NCBI RefSeq assembly: GCF_900103645.1
Contig: NZ_FNHP01000002.1
Coordinates: 248,001 to 312,000, forward strand
DNA: 64,000 bases
Reading direction: 5' to 3'
From: Oryzisolibacter propanilivorax
Lineage (GTDB): Bacteria; Pseudomonadota; Gammaproteobacteria; Burkholderiales; Burkholderiaceae_C
Positions 34,887 through 46,104 of this stretch are shown one piece after another; the first letter of the stretch is position 1; each line of letters starts with the position of its first letter. The notes under the pieces are model-generated. The model was given only the letters and a program-made list of their open reading frames with translations, searched no databases and was not told where the DNA came from. A program made the translations under genes and the position numbers.

Positions 34887-35381
34887 ATGCCTGCCAGTCA
34901 ATCCCAGAAGAACCCTTCCAACCCCGCCACGCCCGGCCTGCAGGGCCCGCGCCGGCGCCTGGTGTTCGTCGCGCTGTACGAGCTGATCGCGGTGGCCGCC
35001 TCGACGCTGCTGTTCATGGCCATCGGGCAGGAGGTGGGGGCCTCGGGCGTGATGTCGGTGGTGGCCTCGACGCTGGCGATTGGCTGGAATGTCACCTTCA
35101 ACCACCTGTTCGAGCGCTGGGAGGCGCGCCAGTCGGTCAAGGGCCGCTCGGTGCTGCGCCGCGTGGTGCATGCGGTGGGCTTCGAGGGCGGGCTGGCGCT
35201 AATGCTGATCCCACTGATGGCTTGGTGGTTCGACGTCGGCCTGTGGCAGGCCACGCTGATGGAGGCCGGGCTGCTGGTGTTCTTCCTGGTCTACACCTAC
35301 GTTTTCAACTGGGGCTTTGACCGGGTTTTTGGCCTGCCGGCGTCGGCGCAACCGCTGCCGGCTGTATCGCCGCAGGGCTGA
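34887..35381 (+). CDS. PACE-family efflux transporter (bacterial transmembrane pair)
   Basis: Small inner-membrane protein of 164 aa with four hydrophobic segments arranged as two bacterial-transmembrane-pair repeats: RRLVFVALYELIAVAAST with the conserved Glu in the first helix and, later, VLRRVVHAVGFEGGLALML. PACE proteins export biocides such as chlorhexidine by proton antiport. It is short-repeat flanked, transcribed alone, and no ribosome site is evident. Substrate is unknown. Confidence 0.85.
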   Translation: MPASQSQKNPSNPATPGLQGPRRRLVFVALYELIAVAASTLLFMAIGQEVGASGVMSVVASTLAIGWNVTFNHLFERWEARQSVKGRSVLRRVVHAVGFEGGLALMLIPLMAWWFDVGLWQATLMEAGLLVFFLVYTYVFNWGFDRVFGLPASAQPLPAVSPQG

Positions 35382-35407
35382 TTCCGGCGCTGCGTGCACG
35401 GGCTGGC

Positions 35408-35465
35408 GCATCTGCCCCTCCCCCCGCCCTCTCCCCCTGGCGGGGACCGAGGGAGCAGCAGATGC
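35408..35465. terminator. Long imperfect hairpin between convergent genes
   Basis: GCATCTGC/GCAGATGC outer arms (35408-35415 and 35458-35465), CCCTC/GAGGG middle and CCCCGCC/GGCGGGG inner arms stack into one long stem with an 10-base pyrimidine loop. It lies between convergent PACE and glycosylase genes. No U-run follows, so it may be a repeat-derived or Rho-independent-like terminator. Confidence 0.5.
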
Positions 35466-35473
35466 CCGCCCGC

Positions 35474-36112
35474 TCACCCGGTCCCGCGCATTGGCCGGCT
35501 CAAAAAGCGCGAGCCGGCCTCGCCGAAACGCCAGGGCACGTCCGCCGCGCGGGTGATGCCGATGCGCGGACCGGACACCACCTGCGGCGCCGGCGCATCC
35601 GCCGGCGGCGCCAGCAGGGCGAACGGCGGCGCGTCCAGCGGCAGCTGGTCGAAGCCGCCGTCGATGCCCAGCGCCTGCGCCAGCCGCCCTGGCCCGGCGC
35701 ACAGCAGCCGCTCGTCCTGCAGCCCGCGCCGCGCGCACATCGCCTCCAGCCCGTGCGTCGGCTCCAGCGCCCGGATCAGCACCGCCGTGCCCTCGCCCTC
35801 GGCGCCGCAGACCAGGTTCAGGCACCAGTGCACGCCGTACGAGCGGTACACATAGGCGCGCCCTGGTGGGCCGAACATGGCGGCGTTGCGCGGCGTGCGC
35901 CCGCGAAAGCTGTGCGAGGCTGGGTCGGCATCGCCATAGGCCTCGGTTTCGACTATGCGCCCGCCCACGCCATCGACCAGCAGCGTGACACCGATCAGCA
36001 GCGGGGCCAGCGCATGCGCCGGCGCGCGGAAGTCCAACCCCGCCAACGGCGCAGCCCCTGGCACGCAGGCGTTTTTCGGGCCCTTGTTGCTGCTGGCAGT
36101 GGTGCTGGGCAC
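35474..36112 (-). CDS. DNA-3-methyladenine glycosylase (MPG/AAG family)
   Basis: Base-excision repair enzyme of 212 aa that removes alkylated purines. Family blocks: [22 protein letters not shown] with the catalytic Glu in [41 protein letters not shown] with the intercalating Tyr, and [12 protein letters not shown]. Alkylpurine excision is the known activity of the family. It is convergent with the PACE gene, and the lipoprotein gene upstream ends eight bases before it on the same strand. Confidence 0.93.
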   Translation of the reverse strand: MPSTTASSNKGPKNACVPGAAPLAGLDFRAPAHALAPLLIGVTLLVDGVGGRIVETEAYGDADPASHSFRGRTPRNAAMFGPPGRAYVYRSYGVHWCLNLVCGAEGEGTAVLIRALEPTHGLEAMCARRGLQDERLLCAGPGRLAQALGIDGGFDQLPLDAPPFALLAPPADAPAPQVVSGPRIGITRAADVPWRFGEAGSRFLSRPMRGTG

Positions 36113-36120
36113 GACGGTCT

Positions 36121-36873
36121 TCAGCGATGGCCCTGGAAGGCGAAGAAATCCACCAGCGACGGCGCCACGCTGGTGATGGTCAGGCGCGGGCCGTCCAGCA
36201 CCGCGATGCCGGCCACGGAGGCGCCGTGCGGCAGCGGGCAGTTCGGGCCGGTGAATGACGCGCGCATGTCGTACACCGCACGCCCGCCGGGCCGCGGGCC
36301 GATCGAGCCGCGCACCAGGCAGTCGGTGGAGGCCGGCGTCAGCCCCAGGCCGCCGTCGGGCGTGATGGTCAGCGTCAGCGGGTGCGGCCAGCCGCCGGCG
36401 TAACCGGTATAGCTGCCTGCCAGCGCGGCAGTGGTCACCGCGCGCTCGTACGCCGCCACGTAGCTGCCGTTGAAGACATCGAATACGAACCCCGCCTGCA
36501 ACTGGCGCTGGGGCACGTAGCTGCCGCCGTAGAGCGACGAATGCACCTGTCCGCCCTTGTCGTAGTCCACCATCGCGGCCGAGCCGCGCAACTGCCCGTC
36601 GGACGAGCCGCTGGTGCCGTGGAAAGCGCCGTGGATGATGGGCCCGGTGTGGTACAGCCCCCAGGTCTCGCCCGTGTCCAAAATGGTCAGCAGCACGTCA
36701 TAACCGGTGGAGGTTCTCCCGTCCCAGCGGCCCTCGGCGCCGGCCACGGGGCGCACGCCGGGCGGGGTGGCGGGGCCGACGTCGTCGTCATCGTCGCTGC
36801 CGCCGCCGCAGGCGGTGAGCAGCGCGGCCAGTGCCAGCAGGGCGGCTGAGCGGCGATAGGCGAAGGGGGGCAC
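36121..36873 (-). CDS. Putative lipoprotein of unknown function
   Basis: Protein of 250 aa with a lipoprotein signal: [14 protein letters not shown] gives the lipobox with Cys at about residue 25, followed by an Asp-rich linker. The remaining part is beta-rich ([43 protein letters not shown]) and shows no motif I recognise. GTG at 36873 is chosen because AAGGAG lies six bases upstream (read on the minus strand); no ATG is nearby. Probably anchored in the outer membrane. It separates the metH fragment from the glycosylase gene. Confidence 0.72.
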   Translation of the reverse strand: MPPFAYRRSAALLALAALLTACGGGSDDDDDVGPATPPGVRPVAGAEGRWDGRTSTGYDVLLTILDTGETWGLYHTGPIIHGAFHGTSGSSDGQLRGSAAMVDYDKGGQVHSSLYGGSYVPQRQLQAGFVFDVFNGSYVAAYERAVTTAALAGSYTGYAGGWPHPLTLTITPDGGLGLTPASTDCLVRGSIGPRPGGRAVYDMRASFTGPNCPLPHGASVAGIAVLDGPRLTITSVAPSLVDFFAFQGHR

Positions 36874-37065
36874 CGGGTTCTCCTTGGATGATGGCGGCTT
36901 GCAGGACAGGATTGCGCCTGCAATGCAGGTGCAGGTTATACCGGCAGCGCCGCCATGCGGGCCGCCCGGTGGCCACCGCCTGCTGCAGGCCCCGAGGCCC
37001 GCCAGCGCCATGCTGCCCGGCACTCGCCACAAGCCCCCACCACCCGGGCGCCGCCCCGCGTTTCC

Positions 37066-37071
37066 TAAAAT
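37066..37071 (+). promoter_or_regulatory. Candidate -10 box of the metH transcript
   Basis: TAAAAT a short distance before the riboswitch would start transcription near 37078, just ahead of the first riboswitch stem. No good -35 hexamer is seen. Confidence 0.3.
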
Positions 37072-37084
37072 CCCCGCCTTCGCC

Positions 37085-37176
37085 CCGCCAAGGAGCGTTG
37101 CAGCGGCCGCCTTCGACCACGCGGATCAGGCCGTCAGGCTTGGCGGAGACTGCCGTTTTTCGCGCAACGACGCTCG
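37085..37176 (+). promoter_or_regulatory. S-adenosylhomocysteine (SAH) riboswitch
   Basis: CCGCCAA (37085-37091) pairs with TTGGCGG (37140-37146) as stem P1. Directly inside P1 is GGAGCGTTGCAG, the conserved core sequence of SAH riboswitches. GAGCGT (37093-37098) pairs with ACGCTC (37170-37175), the known long-range pseudoknot. A central GC-rich hairpin fills P2. The element ends about 40 bases before the methionine synthase start, and SAH riboswitches turn on methyl-cycle genes when SAH accumulates. The class is mainly betaproteobacterial and pseudomonad, consistent with this genome. Confidence 0.88.
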
Positions 37177-37213
37177 CCTGTTCCCCCACGAATCGACCGC
37201 ACAGGTGAGCCTG

Positions 37214-39976
<2,763 letters not shown>

Positions 39977-39992
39977 GCCGCCACGGCAGGCA

Positions 39993-40056
39993 GTGCTGTT
40001 GCTATTGAAAGAATAGCTGCCTGCGCTTGATACACCAGGGCTAGCATCGGTTTTTA
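39993..40056. repeat. Dispersed repeat, family A, copy 4
   Basis: GCTATTGAAAGAATAGCTGC, CTGCGCTTGATACACCAGGG, CTAGCATCGGTTTTTA. The inner dyad is more diverged than in other copies. The region continues with CCCGCCCG (40070-40077) and CGGGCGGG (40088-40095), a perfect eight-pair stem that could end metH transcription. Confidence 0.6.
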
Positions 40057-40121
40057 TGGGAAATCCCTCCCCGCCCGTCGCACAAGGCGGGCGGGTCCTG
40101 CCCCCTTGATCACAGAGGACT

Positions 40122-40451
40122 TTGCGCACTCGCCTTCATCCGACCCTGGCCGCCACGGTCCAGCGCCAGTTCCTGCATGGCTGGCTGGTGGCGCTGGCGC
40201 TGTTCGCGCTGGCCCTGGGGCTGCTGCTGCACACGCGCTGGGAGGTGGCAGGCTGGGCAGCGGCGCTGGCCTTCGGCGCCTGGATGCTGGCGCTGCTGCT
40301 GCACCTGTACGGGCAGGTGCGCCGCGTGCCCTGTCCCGACTGCGGCCAGGTGCTGCGCAGCCATCCCGACCCTGCCGACGGCTGGGTGGCGTCATGCGAG
40401 GGCTGCCAGGTGCGCTGGCAGCTGCAGATCGGCACGCGCCTGCGCAACTGA
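40122..40451 (+). CDS. Small membrane protein with zinc-ribbon tail, function unknown
   Basis: Protein of 109 aa with two hydrophobic helices (about residues 20-37 and 43-62) and a cytoplasmic tail with two Cys pairs, CPDC (about 71-74) and CEGC (about 92-95), a likely metal-binding ribbon. The start is taken as TTG 40122 with AGAGGAC upstream; no ATG in frame precedes the first helix. I do not recognise a family. It stands between metH and an ABC transporter operon on the same strand. Confidence 0.6.
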   Translation: MRTRLHPTLAATVQRQFLHGWLVALALFALALGLLLHTRWEVAGWAAALAFGAWMLALLLHLYGQVRRVPCPDCGQVLRSHPDPADGWVASCEGCQVRWQLQIGTRLRN

Positions 40452-40625
40452 GTGCGCTCGAGGCGGGCGGTGTGCCCGCCTGGTGCGCCGCCGGGCATGG
40501 GTCCTCTACGCACCCTCCACAACTGCCGTGCCGCGATGGCGTCGCTATCATGGTCCGCAGCTTTCCGCCCACCGTACGGCGGCAGCGGGAGCGATATGCG
40601 CTTTTCGCCCACAGGAGACAACACC

Positions 40626-41651
40626 ATGCAACGACGCCACCTCATCGCCGGCGGCCTGGCCGCGGCCGCGCTGCCCGGCTTCAGCTTCGCCCAGGCACTG
40701 GAAAAAACCAAAGTCACCATCGCCGTCGGCGGCAAGAACCTGTTTTATTACCTGCCCCTGACCATCGCCGAGCAGCAGGGCTACTTCAAGGACGAGGGGC
40801 TGGACGTGTCCATCGTCGACTTCGCCGGCGGCTCGCGCGCGCTGCAGGCGGTGGTGGGCGGCAGCGCCGACGTGGTCTCCGGCGCGTTCGAGCACACCAT
40901 CAACATGCAGCTCAAGGGCCAGCCGATGCGCGCCTTCGTGCTGCAGGGCGCGGCGCCGCAGGTGGTGCTGGGCGTCAACCCCAAGACCATGCCCAACTAC
41001 AAGAGCGTGGCCGACCTGAAGGGCAAGAAGATCGGCGTGACGGCGCCGGGCAGCTCGACCAACGTCGTCGCCAACTACGTGCTGGCCAAGGCGGGGCTGA
41101 AACCCAGCGACGTGAGCTTCGTCGGCGTCGGCGCGGGCAACGGCGCCGTGGCGGCGATGCGCGCCGGGCAGATCGACGCCATCTCGAACCTGGACCCGGT
41201 CATCACGCTGCTGCTGCGCTCGGGCGACCTGAAGATCATCTCCGACACGCGCAAGCTGGACGAAGCCGAGCGCGTCTTCGGCGGCCCCATGCCCGCCGGC
41301 TGCCTGTACGCGCCGCAGCCCTTCCTGGACAAGCACCCGAACACCGCGCAGGCCCTGGCCAACGCCATCGTGCGTGCCGACAAGTGGATCCAGCAGGCCG
41401 GCGGCGGCGACGTCATCAAGGTCGTGCCCGAGAGCTACCTGCTGGGCGACCGCGCGGTCTACATCGACGGCTTCATGGCCGCCAAACAGGCCATGTCGCC
41501 CGACGGCAGCTTCCCGGCCAAGGGCCCGCAGACGGCGCTGCGCGCGCTGGCCAGCATCGATCCCAAGCTGGAAGCAAACAAGGTGGACCTGAACGCGATC
41601 TACACCAACGAGTTCGTCAAGAAGGCCAACGCCAAGTACCCGAAAGGTTGA
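40626..41651 (+). CDS. ABC transporter substrate-binding protein (SsuA/TauA/NitT-like)
   Basis: Periplasmic binding protein of 341 aa of the NMT1/SsuA-like group. Signal peptide begins MQRRHLIAGGLAAAALPG, a twin-arginine-like start. Family features: FYYLPLTIAEQQGYFKDEGLDV and GGSRALQAVVGGSADV, then GKKIGVTAPGSSTNVVANYVL. CAGGAGACAACACC precedes the ATG. ATPase and permease genes follow. Members of this group import sulfonates, nitrate, pyrimidine precursors or aromatic acids; nothing here chooses among them. The distance from the taurine island argues against automatic assignment to taurine. Confidence 0.9.
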   Translation: MQRRHLIAGGLAAAALPGFSFAQALEKTKVTIAVGGKNLFYYLPLTIAEQQGYFKDEGLDVSIVDFAGGSRALQAVVGGSADVVSGAFEHTINMQLKGQPMRAFVLQGAAPQVVLGVNPKTMPNYKSVADLKGKKIGVTAPGSSTNVVANYVLAKAGLKPSDVSFVGVGAGNGAVAAMRAGQIDAISNLDPVITLLLRSGDLKIISDTRKLDEAERVFGGPMPAGCLYAPQPFLDKHPNTAQALANAIVRADKWIQQAGGGDVIKVVPESYLLGDRAVYIDGFMAAKQAMSPDGSFPAKGPQTALRALASIDPKLEANKVDLNAIYTNEFVKKANAKYPKG

Positions 41652-41699
41652 GCGGATGACGATGCGTGATTCCGAGAGCCGGCACGTGCGGAGACTCCC

Positions 41700-42512
41700 G
41701 TGACCGCGCCCGCGATCGAACTGCAGGGCGTTGCCTGCACCTTCGTGGACAAGCACAACCCGGCGCAGCGCTACACGGCGGTCAGCCAGGTGGACCTCAC
41801 CGTCGGTGCGGGCGAGTTCGTCAGCGTCGTCGGGCCCACGGGCTGCGGCAAGAGCACGCTGCTGAACGTCGCCGCCGGGCTGCTGGAGCCTTCCGAGGGC
41901 AGCGTGCGCATCTTCGGCGAGGCGCTGCAGGGCCTGAACCGGCGTGCCGGCTACATGTTCCAGGCCGAGAGCCTGATGCCCTGGCGCACGGCGCTGGCCA
42001 ACGTCATGGCCGGGCTGCAGTTTCGCGGCGTGGCCGAAAGCGACGCGCGCGCACAGGCCGGGGACTGGCTGCGCCGCGTGGGCCTGGGCGCCTTCGGCGA
42101 CCGCTACCCGCACCAGATGAGCGGCGGCATGCGAAAGCGCGCCAGCCTGGCCCAGACCCTGGTGCTGGACCCGGACATCATCCTGATGGACGAGCCGTTC
42201 TCGGCTCTGGACATCCAGACGCGCCAGCTGATGGAAAACGAGGTGCTGGCGCTGTGGCAGGGCAAGAAAAAGGCGGTGCTGTTCATCACCCACGACCTGG
42301 ATGAAGCCATCGCCATGAGCGACCGGGTGGTGGTCTTGAGCGCCGGCCCGGCCTCGCGGCCGATCGGCGAGTTCACCATCGACATCGAGCGCCCGCGCGA
42401 CGTGGCCGAGGTGAAAACCACGCCGCGTTTCCTCGAGTTGCACGCCGCCATCTGGGACGAACTGCGCGGCGAAGTCCTGAAGGGCTACCAGCAACAACTG
42501 CAGAAGGCCTGA
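41700..42512 (+). CDS. ABC transporter ATP-binding protein (SsuB/TauB-like)
   Basis: ATPase of 270 aa with Walker A GPTGCGKSTLLN (about residues 48-59), Q-loop FQAESLMPW, signature MSGGMRKRASLAQ and Walker B ILMDEPFSALD, then the H-loop FITHDLDEA. GTG start at 41700 with GCGGAGAC upstream. The order binding protein, ATPase, permease is that of the SsuABC-like family. It powers import by the following permease. Confidence 0.93.
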   Translation: MTAPAIELQGVACTFVDKHNPAQRYTAVSQVDLTVGAGEFVSVVGPTGCGKSTLLNVAAGLLEPSEGSVRIFGEALQGLNRRAGYMFQAESLMPWRTALANVMAGLQFRGVAESDARAQAGDWLRRVGLGAFGDRYPHQMSGGMRKRASLAQTLVLDPDIILMDEPFSALDIQTRQLMENEVLALWQGKKKAVLFITHDLDEAIAMSDRVVVLSAGPASRPIGEFTIDIERPRDVAEVKTTPRFLELHAAIWDELRGEVLKGYQQQLQKA

Positions 42513-42521
42513 AGAACAGCC

Positions 42522-43349
42522 ATGTGGAATCTCATCAAACCGCGCCGCGCCACGCTGCGGCTGTGGCAACTCGGCCTGCTGGTGCTGCTGTTCGTGTTCT
42601 GGCACGCCATGACCAAGCCCGGCGTCATCCCACCGTTCATGTTCGACAACGACCAGCAGGCGGCGTTCTTCTTCGGCGAGCCGATCAAGATCTTCGCGCG
42701 CATCTGGGACTGGTTCGTGACGGATGCCGACATCTACCGCCACCTGTGGATCACCCTGGCCGAGACGGTGCTGGCGTTCGCCATCGGCGCCGCGGGTGGC
42801 CTGGCCGGCGGGCTGTGGCTGGCGCTGTCGCCGATGGCCTCGGCCATCCTCGAGCCCTACATCAAGGCGCTGAACGCCATGCCGCGCATCATCCTGGCGC
42901 CGATCTTCGCGGTGTGGTTCGGCCTGGGGATCGGCTCCAAGGTCGCCTTGGGCGTCACGCTGGTGTTCTTCATCGTGTTCTTCAACGTCTACCAGGGCGT
43001 GCGCGAGGTCAGCCCGGTGATCCTGGCCAACGCGCGCATGCTGGGCGCCAGCCAGCGCCAGTTGCTGCGCCACGTGTACCTGCCGAGTGCCACCAGCTGG
43101 GTCTTCAGCTCGCTGCACACCAGCGTCGGCCTGGCCTTCGTCGGCGCGGTGGTGGGCGAGTACCTGGGCTCGAGCGCCGGCGTGGGCTACCTGATCCTGC
43201 AGGCCGAGGGCAGCTTCGACATCAACACCGTGATGGCCGGCATCCTGGTGCTCACGGCGTTCGCGCTGGCGCTGGACGCGCTGGTCGGGCGCATCGAGCG
43301 GCGCCTGATGCGCTGGCAGCCGCAGGCCGACGGCGGCGGCAAGCTGTGA
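42522..43349 (+). CDS. ABC transporter permease (SsuC/TauC-like)
   Basis: Inner-membrane permease of 275 aa with six hydrophobic segments. The BPD inner-membrane signature with the EAA loop is seen in VILANARMLGASQRQLLRHVYLP (about residues 165-187), which contacts the ATPase. It begins ten bases after the ATPase stop, and its start overlaps nothing. The last gene of the operon. Confidence 0.92.
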   Translation: MWNLIKPRRATLRLWQLGLLVLLFVFWHAMTKPGVIPPFMFDNDQQAAFFFGEPIKIFARIWDWFVTDADIYRHLWITLAETVLAFAIGAAGGLAGGLWLALSPMASAILEPYIKALNAMPRIILAPIFAVWFGLGIGSKVALGVTLVFFIVFFNVYQGVREVSPVILANARMLGASQRQLLRHVYLPSATSWVFSSLHTSVGLAFVGAVVGEYLGSSAGVGYLILQAEGSFDINTVMAGILVLTAFALALDALVGRIERRLMRWQPQADGGGKL

Positions 43350-43375
43350 CGCGGCGCCGCGCGCGCTGAGCCTCC

Positions 43376-43915
43376 CTAGCGGCGCCGGCGCGCTGCGGCG
43401 GTCATCTCCAGCTGCATCGCCGCCATGCTGACCAGGCCGTGCACCGTGGGCCGGGGCGACTCGACGCAGTGCTGCGCCACCTCGCGGTACAGCGGGTCGC
43501 GCACGCGGTACAGCTCGCGCAGCCGGCCCAGCGGGTCCTCGACCTGCAGCAGGGGCCGGTTCTGGTCGTGGCGCAGGCGGCGCATCAGGTCCTCGGGCGT
43601 GGCGCGCAGGTACAGCACCGTGTCGAAGCCCGTGCGCAGCGCGGCGCGGTTGACCTCGCGCAGCACCACTCCGCCGCCGGTGGACAGCACCACCGGCCCG
43701 TCCTGCGCCGCCAGCTCGGCCAGCAGCGCCTGCTCGTGGTCGCGAAAGGCCGCTTCGCCGCATTCCTCGAAATACTGGCGGATGCTGGTGCCCAGCACCT
43801 CCTCCAGCCGCTGGTCCATGTCCACGAACGGCAGTTGCAGGCGGCGCGCCAGCTGGCGCCCGACAGTGGTTTTGCCCGAGCCGGGCATGCCGACGAGGGC
43901 GCAACGCGTTTGCAT
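43376..43915 (-). CDS. aroK: Shikimate kinase
   Basis: Kinase of 179 aa that phosphorylates shikimate in aromatic amino acid synthesis. Walker A GMPGSGKTTVGRQLA at the N-terminus, the substrate Asp in FVDMDQRLEE, FRDHEQALL with the binding Arg, and STGGGVVLREVN. The gene is alone; in most Burkholderiales aroK is followed by aroB in the pil/aro region, so this is either a second copy or a rearranged locus. An 11-pair dyad lies in the space to the divergent yihY gene. The convergent ABC permease ends 26 bases away. Confidence 0.88.
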   Translation of the reverse strand: MQTRCALVGMPGSGKTTVGRQLARRLQLPFVDMDQRLEEVLGTSIRQYFEECGEAAFRDHEQALLAELAAQDGPVVLSTGGGVVLREVNRAALRTGFDTVLYLRATPEDLMRRLRHDQNRPLLQVEDPLGRLRELYRVRDPLYREVAQHCVESPRPTVHGLVSMAAMQLEMTAAARRRR

Positions 43916-44015
43916 GGTGGAGGACTGGGACAGCACGGACAGTATTCGACGACGGTGGCCCGGCCATGCGGCCGCGCCCGTTGGGGACGCCGAGTGTACG
44001 GGCGCCGCGCAGCGC

Positions 44016-44056
44016 CGGACCGCGTACGCGCTGCCGCCACCGGCATACGCGGTCCG
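44016..44056. promoter_or_regulatory. Perfect dyad between divergent aroK and yihY
   Basis: CGGACCGCGTA (44016-44026) and TACGCGGTCCG (44046-44056) form a perfect 11-base inverted repeat with a 19-base spacer. It could be an operator or a hairpin in the aroK leader. It matches neither repeat family seen elsewhere in this window. Confidence 0.5.
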
Positions 44057-44098
44057 CACTGACACCGCTGGTTGCAACTGCTGCGCACAATCGCCGGC

Positions 44099-45178
44099 AT
44101 GGCTTTTTCCTCGACGCTGGACACCCTGAAGGCGCGCGCGCAGCCGCTGCTCAAGCCCGTGCAACCCCTCATCCGGGCGCTGGGCCTGTGGTCGGACGCC
44201 GACGGCCTGCGCATGAGCGCAGCGATGTCGTTCTACGGCATGCTCAGCCTGGCGCCGCTGTTGCTGCTGATGGTCGGCGTGCTGGGCTGGTGGTTCGACA
44301 AGTCCTACCTGGAGAGCAACCTGATCGCCCAAGTGCGCGGCGTGATGGGCGAGCGCGTGGCCGACGTGGTGCGCGGCGCCCTGGAAAGTGCCCAGGAGCC
44401 GGCGCAGGGCCGCGTCGCGTCCATCGTCGCCTTCGTGCTGCTGGCATCGGGCGCGACCGGCGTGTTCGTCGAGCTGCAGTCGGCGCTGGAGCGCCTGTGG
44501 GCCAGTGGCACCCAGACCGAAGGCGGCCAGGACAAGGCCGCGTGGTGGCGCCTGGCGTCGCTGCGCCTGCGCGGCCTGGCCTACATCCTGGCGTTCGGCT
44601 TCCTGCTGCTGGTGTCGCTGGTGCTGTCCACCGCCATCAAGGTGCTGGCCAACTGGGCCGGCCCCTGGCTGCCGTTCGACTCCTCGGGCGTGGTGCTGAG
44701 CCTGATCAACGAGACGGTGTCGTTCGCGGTGACGGTGCTGCTGTTCGTCGGCCTGATGCGCATCGGCGGCGGGCACCATCCACCGATGAAATGCCTGGTG
44801 TCGGGCGCCTTTCTCGGCGCCATCCTGTTCACCGTCGGCAAGCAGGCGTTGGCGTTCTACCTGTCCACGGCGGCGGTGGTCTCGGCCTATGGCGCGGCGG
44901 GTTCGCTGGTGGTGCTGCTGATGTGGATCTACTTCTCGTCGGCGGTGCTGCTGCTGGCGGCCAGCAGCGCCCGCGCGCTGCACGAGCAGGCGCGCCCGGC
45001 CGAGGCACGCGCCTCGCGGCCGCTGGGCAAGGACGGCGGGCAGGACTCCGCCAGCGAGCGGAACGCGCACACAGCGGCAGCAGACGAGGCGTGGGTGGAC
45101 GCTGCGCCAGCCGCTAGCTTCGAGCAGCAGCCCGACTTCGCGCAGCTGGCGCGCATGGCCCGGCACGAGCCGCGCTGA
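44099..45178 (+). CDS. YihY/BrkB-family inner membrane protein
   Basis: Membrane protein of 359 aa with about six hydrophobic segments. Family features: SAAMSFYGMLSLAPLLLLMVG and GATGVFVELQSALERLWAS, then GAAGSLVVLLMWIYFSSAV at the end of the last helices. The C-terminal 70 residues are hydrophilic. Once annotated as RNase BN, the family is now seen as membrane proteins of uncertain role. ATG 44099 is preferred over ATG 44072 since the family starts near this point. Confidence 0.88.
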   Translation: MAFSSTLDTLKARAQPLLKPVQPLIRALGLWSDADGLRMSAAMSFYGMLSLAPLLLLMVGVLGWWFDKSYLESNLIAQVRGVMGERVADVVRGALESAQEPAQGRVASIVAFVLLASGATGVFVELQSALERLWASGTQTEGGQDKAAWWRLASLRLRGLAYILAFGFLLLVSLVLSTAIKVLANWAGPWLPFDSSGVVLSLINETVSFAVTVLLFVGLMRIGGGHHPPMKCLVSGAFLGAILFTVGKQALAFYLSTAAVVSAYGAAGSLVVLLMWIYFSSAVLLLAASSARALHEQARPAEARASRPLGKDGGQDSASERNAHTAAADEAWVDAAPAASFEQQPDFAQLARMARHEPR

Positions 45179-45321
45179 ACGCTGTTCCTTCAACCGCTGA
45201 TTACGCCGCTTACATCCCGGTCCGCCTTGTAAAGCGGTTGCCGGGATAGCCTTGGCTGCATCTGCGGGCCTGCCGCACCAGCTGCCCGCCTGAACCATGC
45301 AACCACAGGAATCACAGCCGC

Positions 45322-46104
45322 ATGCATCCGCTCGTCCCTTCCGGCGCCGAGACGCCGCCCCAGCGCACCGTGAAGCAACTCTGGACCGCCGTCGGCGTGC
45401 TCGGCATCAGCGTGCTGGCACTGGGCGGCACGCTGGCGGCGCAGCAGCTGCGCGGCCCGGCGGCCACGCCGCAGGCCCAGGCGCCCGAGTCGCAGACCGT
45501 TGCCGCCGTGCCGTCCACGCCGGAATCCGAAATCATCAATGAAAAAGCGCCCCAGGCCCTTGCAGAACAACGGTCTGTAGCTCCTGTTTCGGGAGCAAAG
45601 GCACCCGCACCGCAGCTGGCCCTGGCGCCCGTGGCACCACCCGCTCCACGCCCGCAGCCGGCGCCGCGCGATGCATATCTGCAGCCTGCCGCACAGTCAC
45701 GCGCTGCCGCGCCCGCCGTGTGCGGCAGCTGCGGCCATGTCGAATCGGTGCAGGCCCTCTCGCAGCCGGCGCCGGCCAGCGGCGTGGGCATGGTCGCCGG
45801 TGGGCTGCTGGGCGGCGTGCTGGGCAACCAGATCGGCAAGGGCTCGGGCCGCAAGGTGGCGACGGTGCTCGGCGCCGTGGGCGGCGGCTATGTCGGCCAC
45901 CAGGTCGAGCAGCGCGCGCGCAGCACCACCACCTACCGCATGCGCGTGCGCATGCACGACGGCTCGGTACGCACCTTCACCCGCGCCCAGCCGGTGGCCG
46001 AAGGCACGCCGGTACGCGCCACGTCCAACGGTTTCCGCGTCGACAGTGCCGGCGGCGCCAGCGCACCGCCGGCCGCCATGCGGGTGGTGGACAGCGGCTA
46101 TTGA
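45322..46104 (+). CDS. Glycine-zipper 2TM-domain outer-membrane-type protein
   Basis: Protein of 260 aa with one N-terminal hydrophobic anchor (about residues 22-40), a long Ala/Pro-rich linker, and a C-terminal glycine-zipper domain (GMVAGGLLGGVLGNQIGKG and VLGAVGGGYVGHQVEQ), as in SlyB/17-kDa antigen relatives. A short Cys pair CGSC lies ahead of the zipper. Residues about 73-95 seem to be encoded by a family A repeat-like segment (GCCCTTGCAGAAC...GGTCTGTAGCTCC). These proteins are envelope-associated; precise job unknown. Confidence 0.85.
   Translation: MHPLVPSGAETPPQRTVKQLWTAVGVLGISVLALGGTLAAQQLRGPAATPQAQAPESQTVAAVPSTPESEIINEKAPQALAEQRSVAPVSGAKAPAPQLALAPVAPPAPRPQPAPRDAYLQPAAQSRAAAPAVCGSCGHVESVQALSQPAPASGVGMVAGGLLGGVLGNQIGKGSGRKVATVLGAVGGGYVGHQVEQRARSTTTYRMRVRMHDGSVRTFTRAQPVAEGTPVRATSNGFRVDSAGGASAPPAAMRVVDSGY

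Noticed and set aside
37066-37213. Cobalamin riboswitch upstream of metH
   Set aside because: The region is too short and lacks the B12-box; the stems and core fit the SAH riboswitch.
40626-43349. Second taurine uptake system (tauABC)
   Set aside because: The SsuABC-like family has many substrates and the operon is 15 kb from the taurine genes with no sulfonate enzyme nearby, so a taurine name is not justified.
40548-44090. Open frame of 1180 codons on the minus strand across the ABC operon, and similar very long frames at 36788-40129 (minus) and 2678-5221 upstream part
   Set aside because: They lie opposite or out of frame with well-recognised genes, have Arg/Ala/His/Gly-rich composition of GC-rich shadow frames and show no family features.
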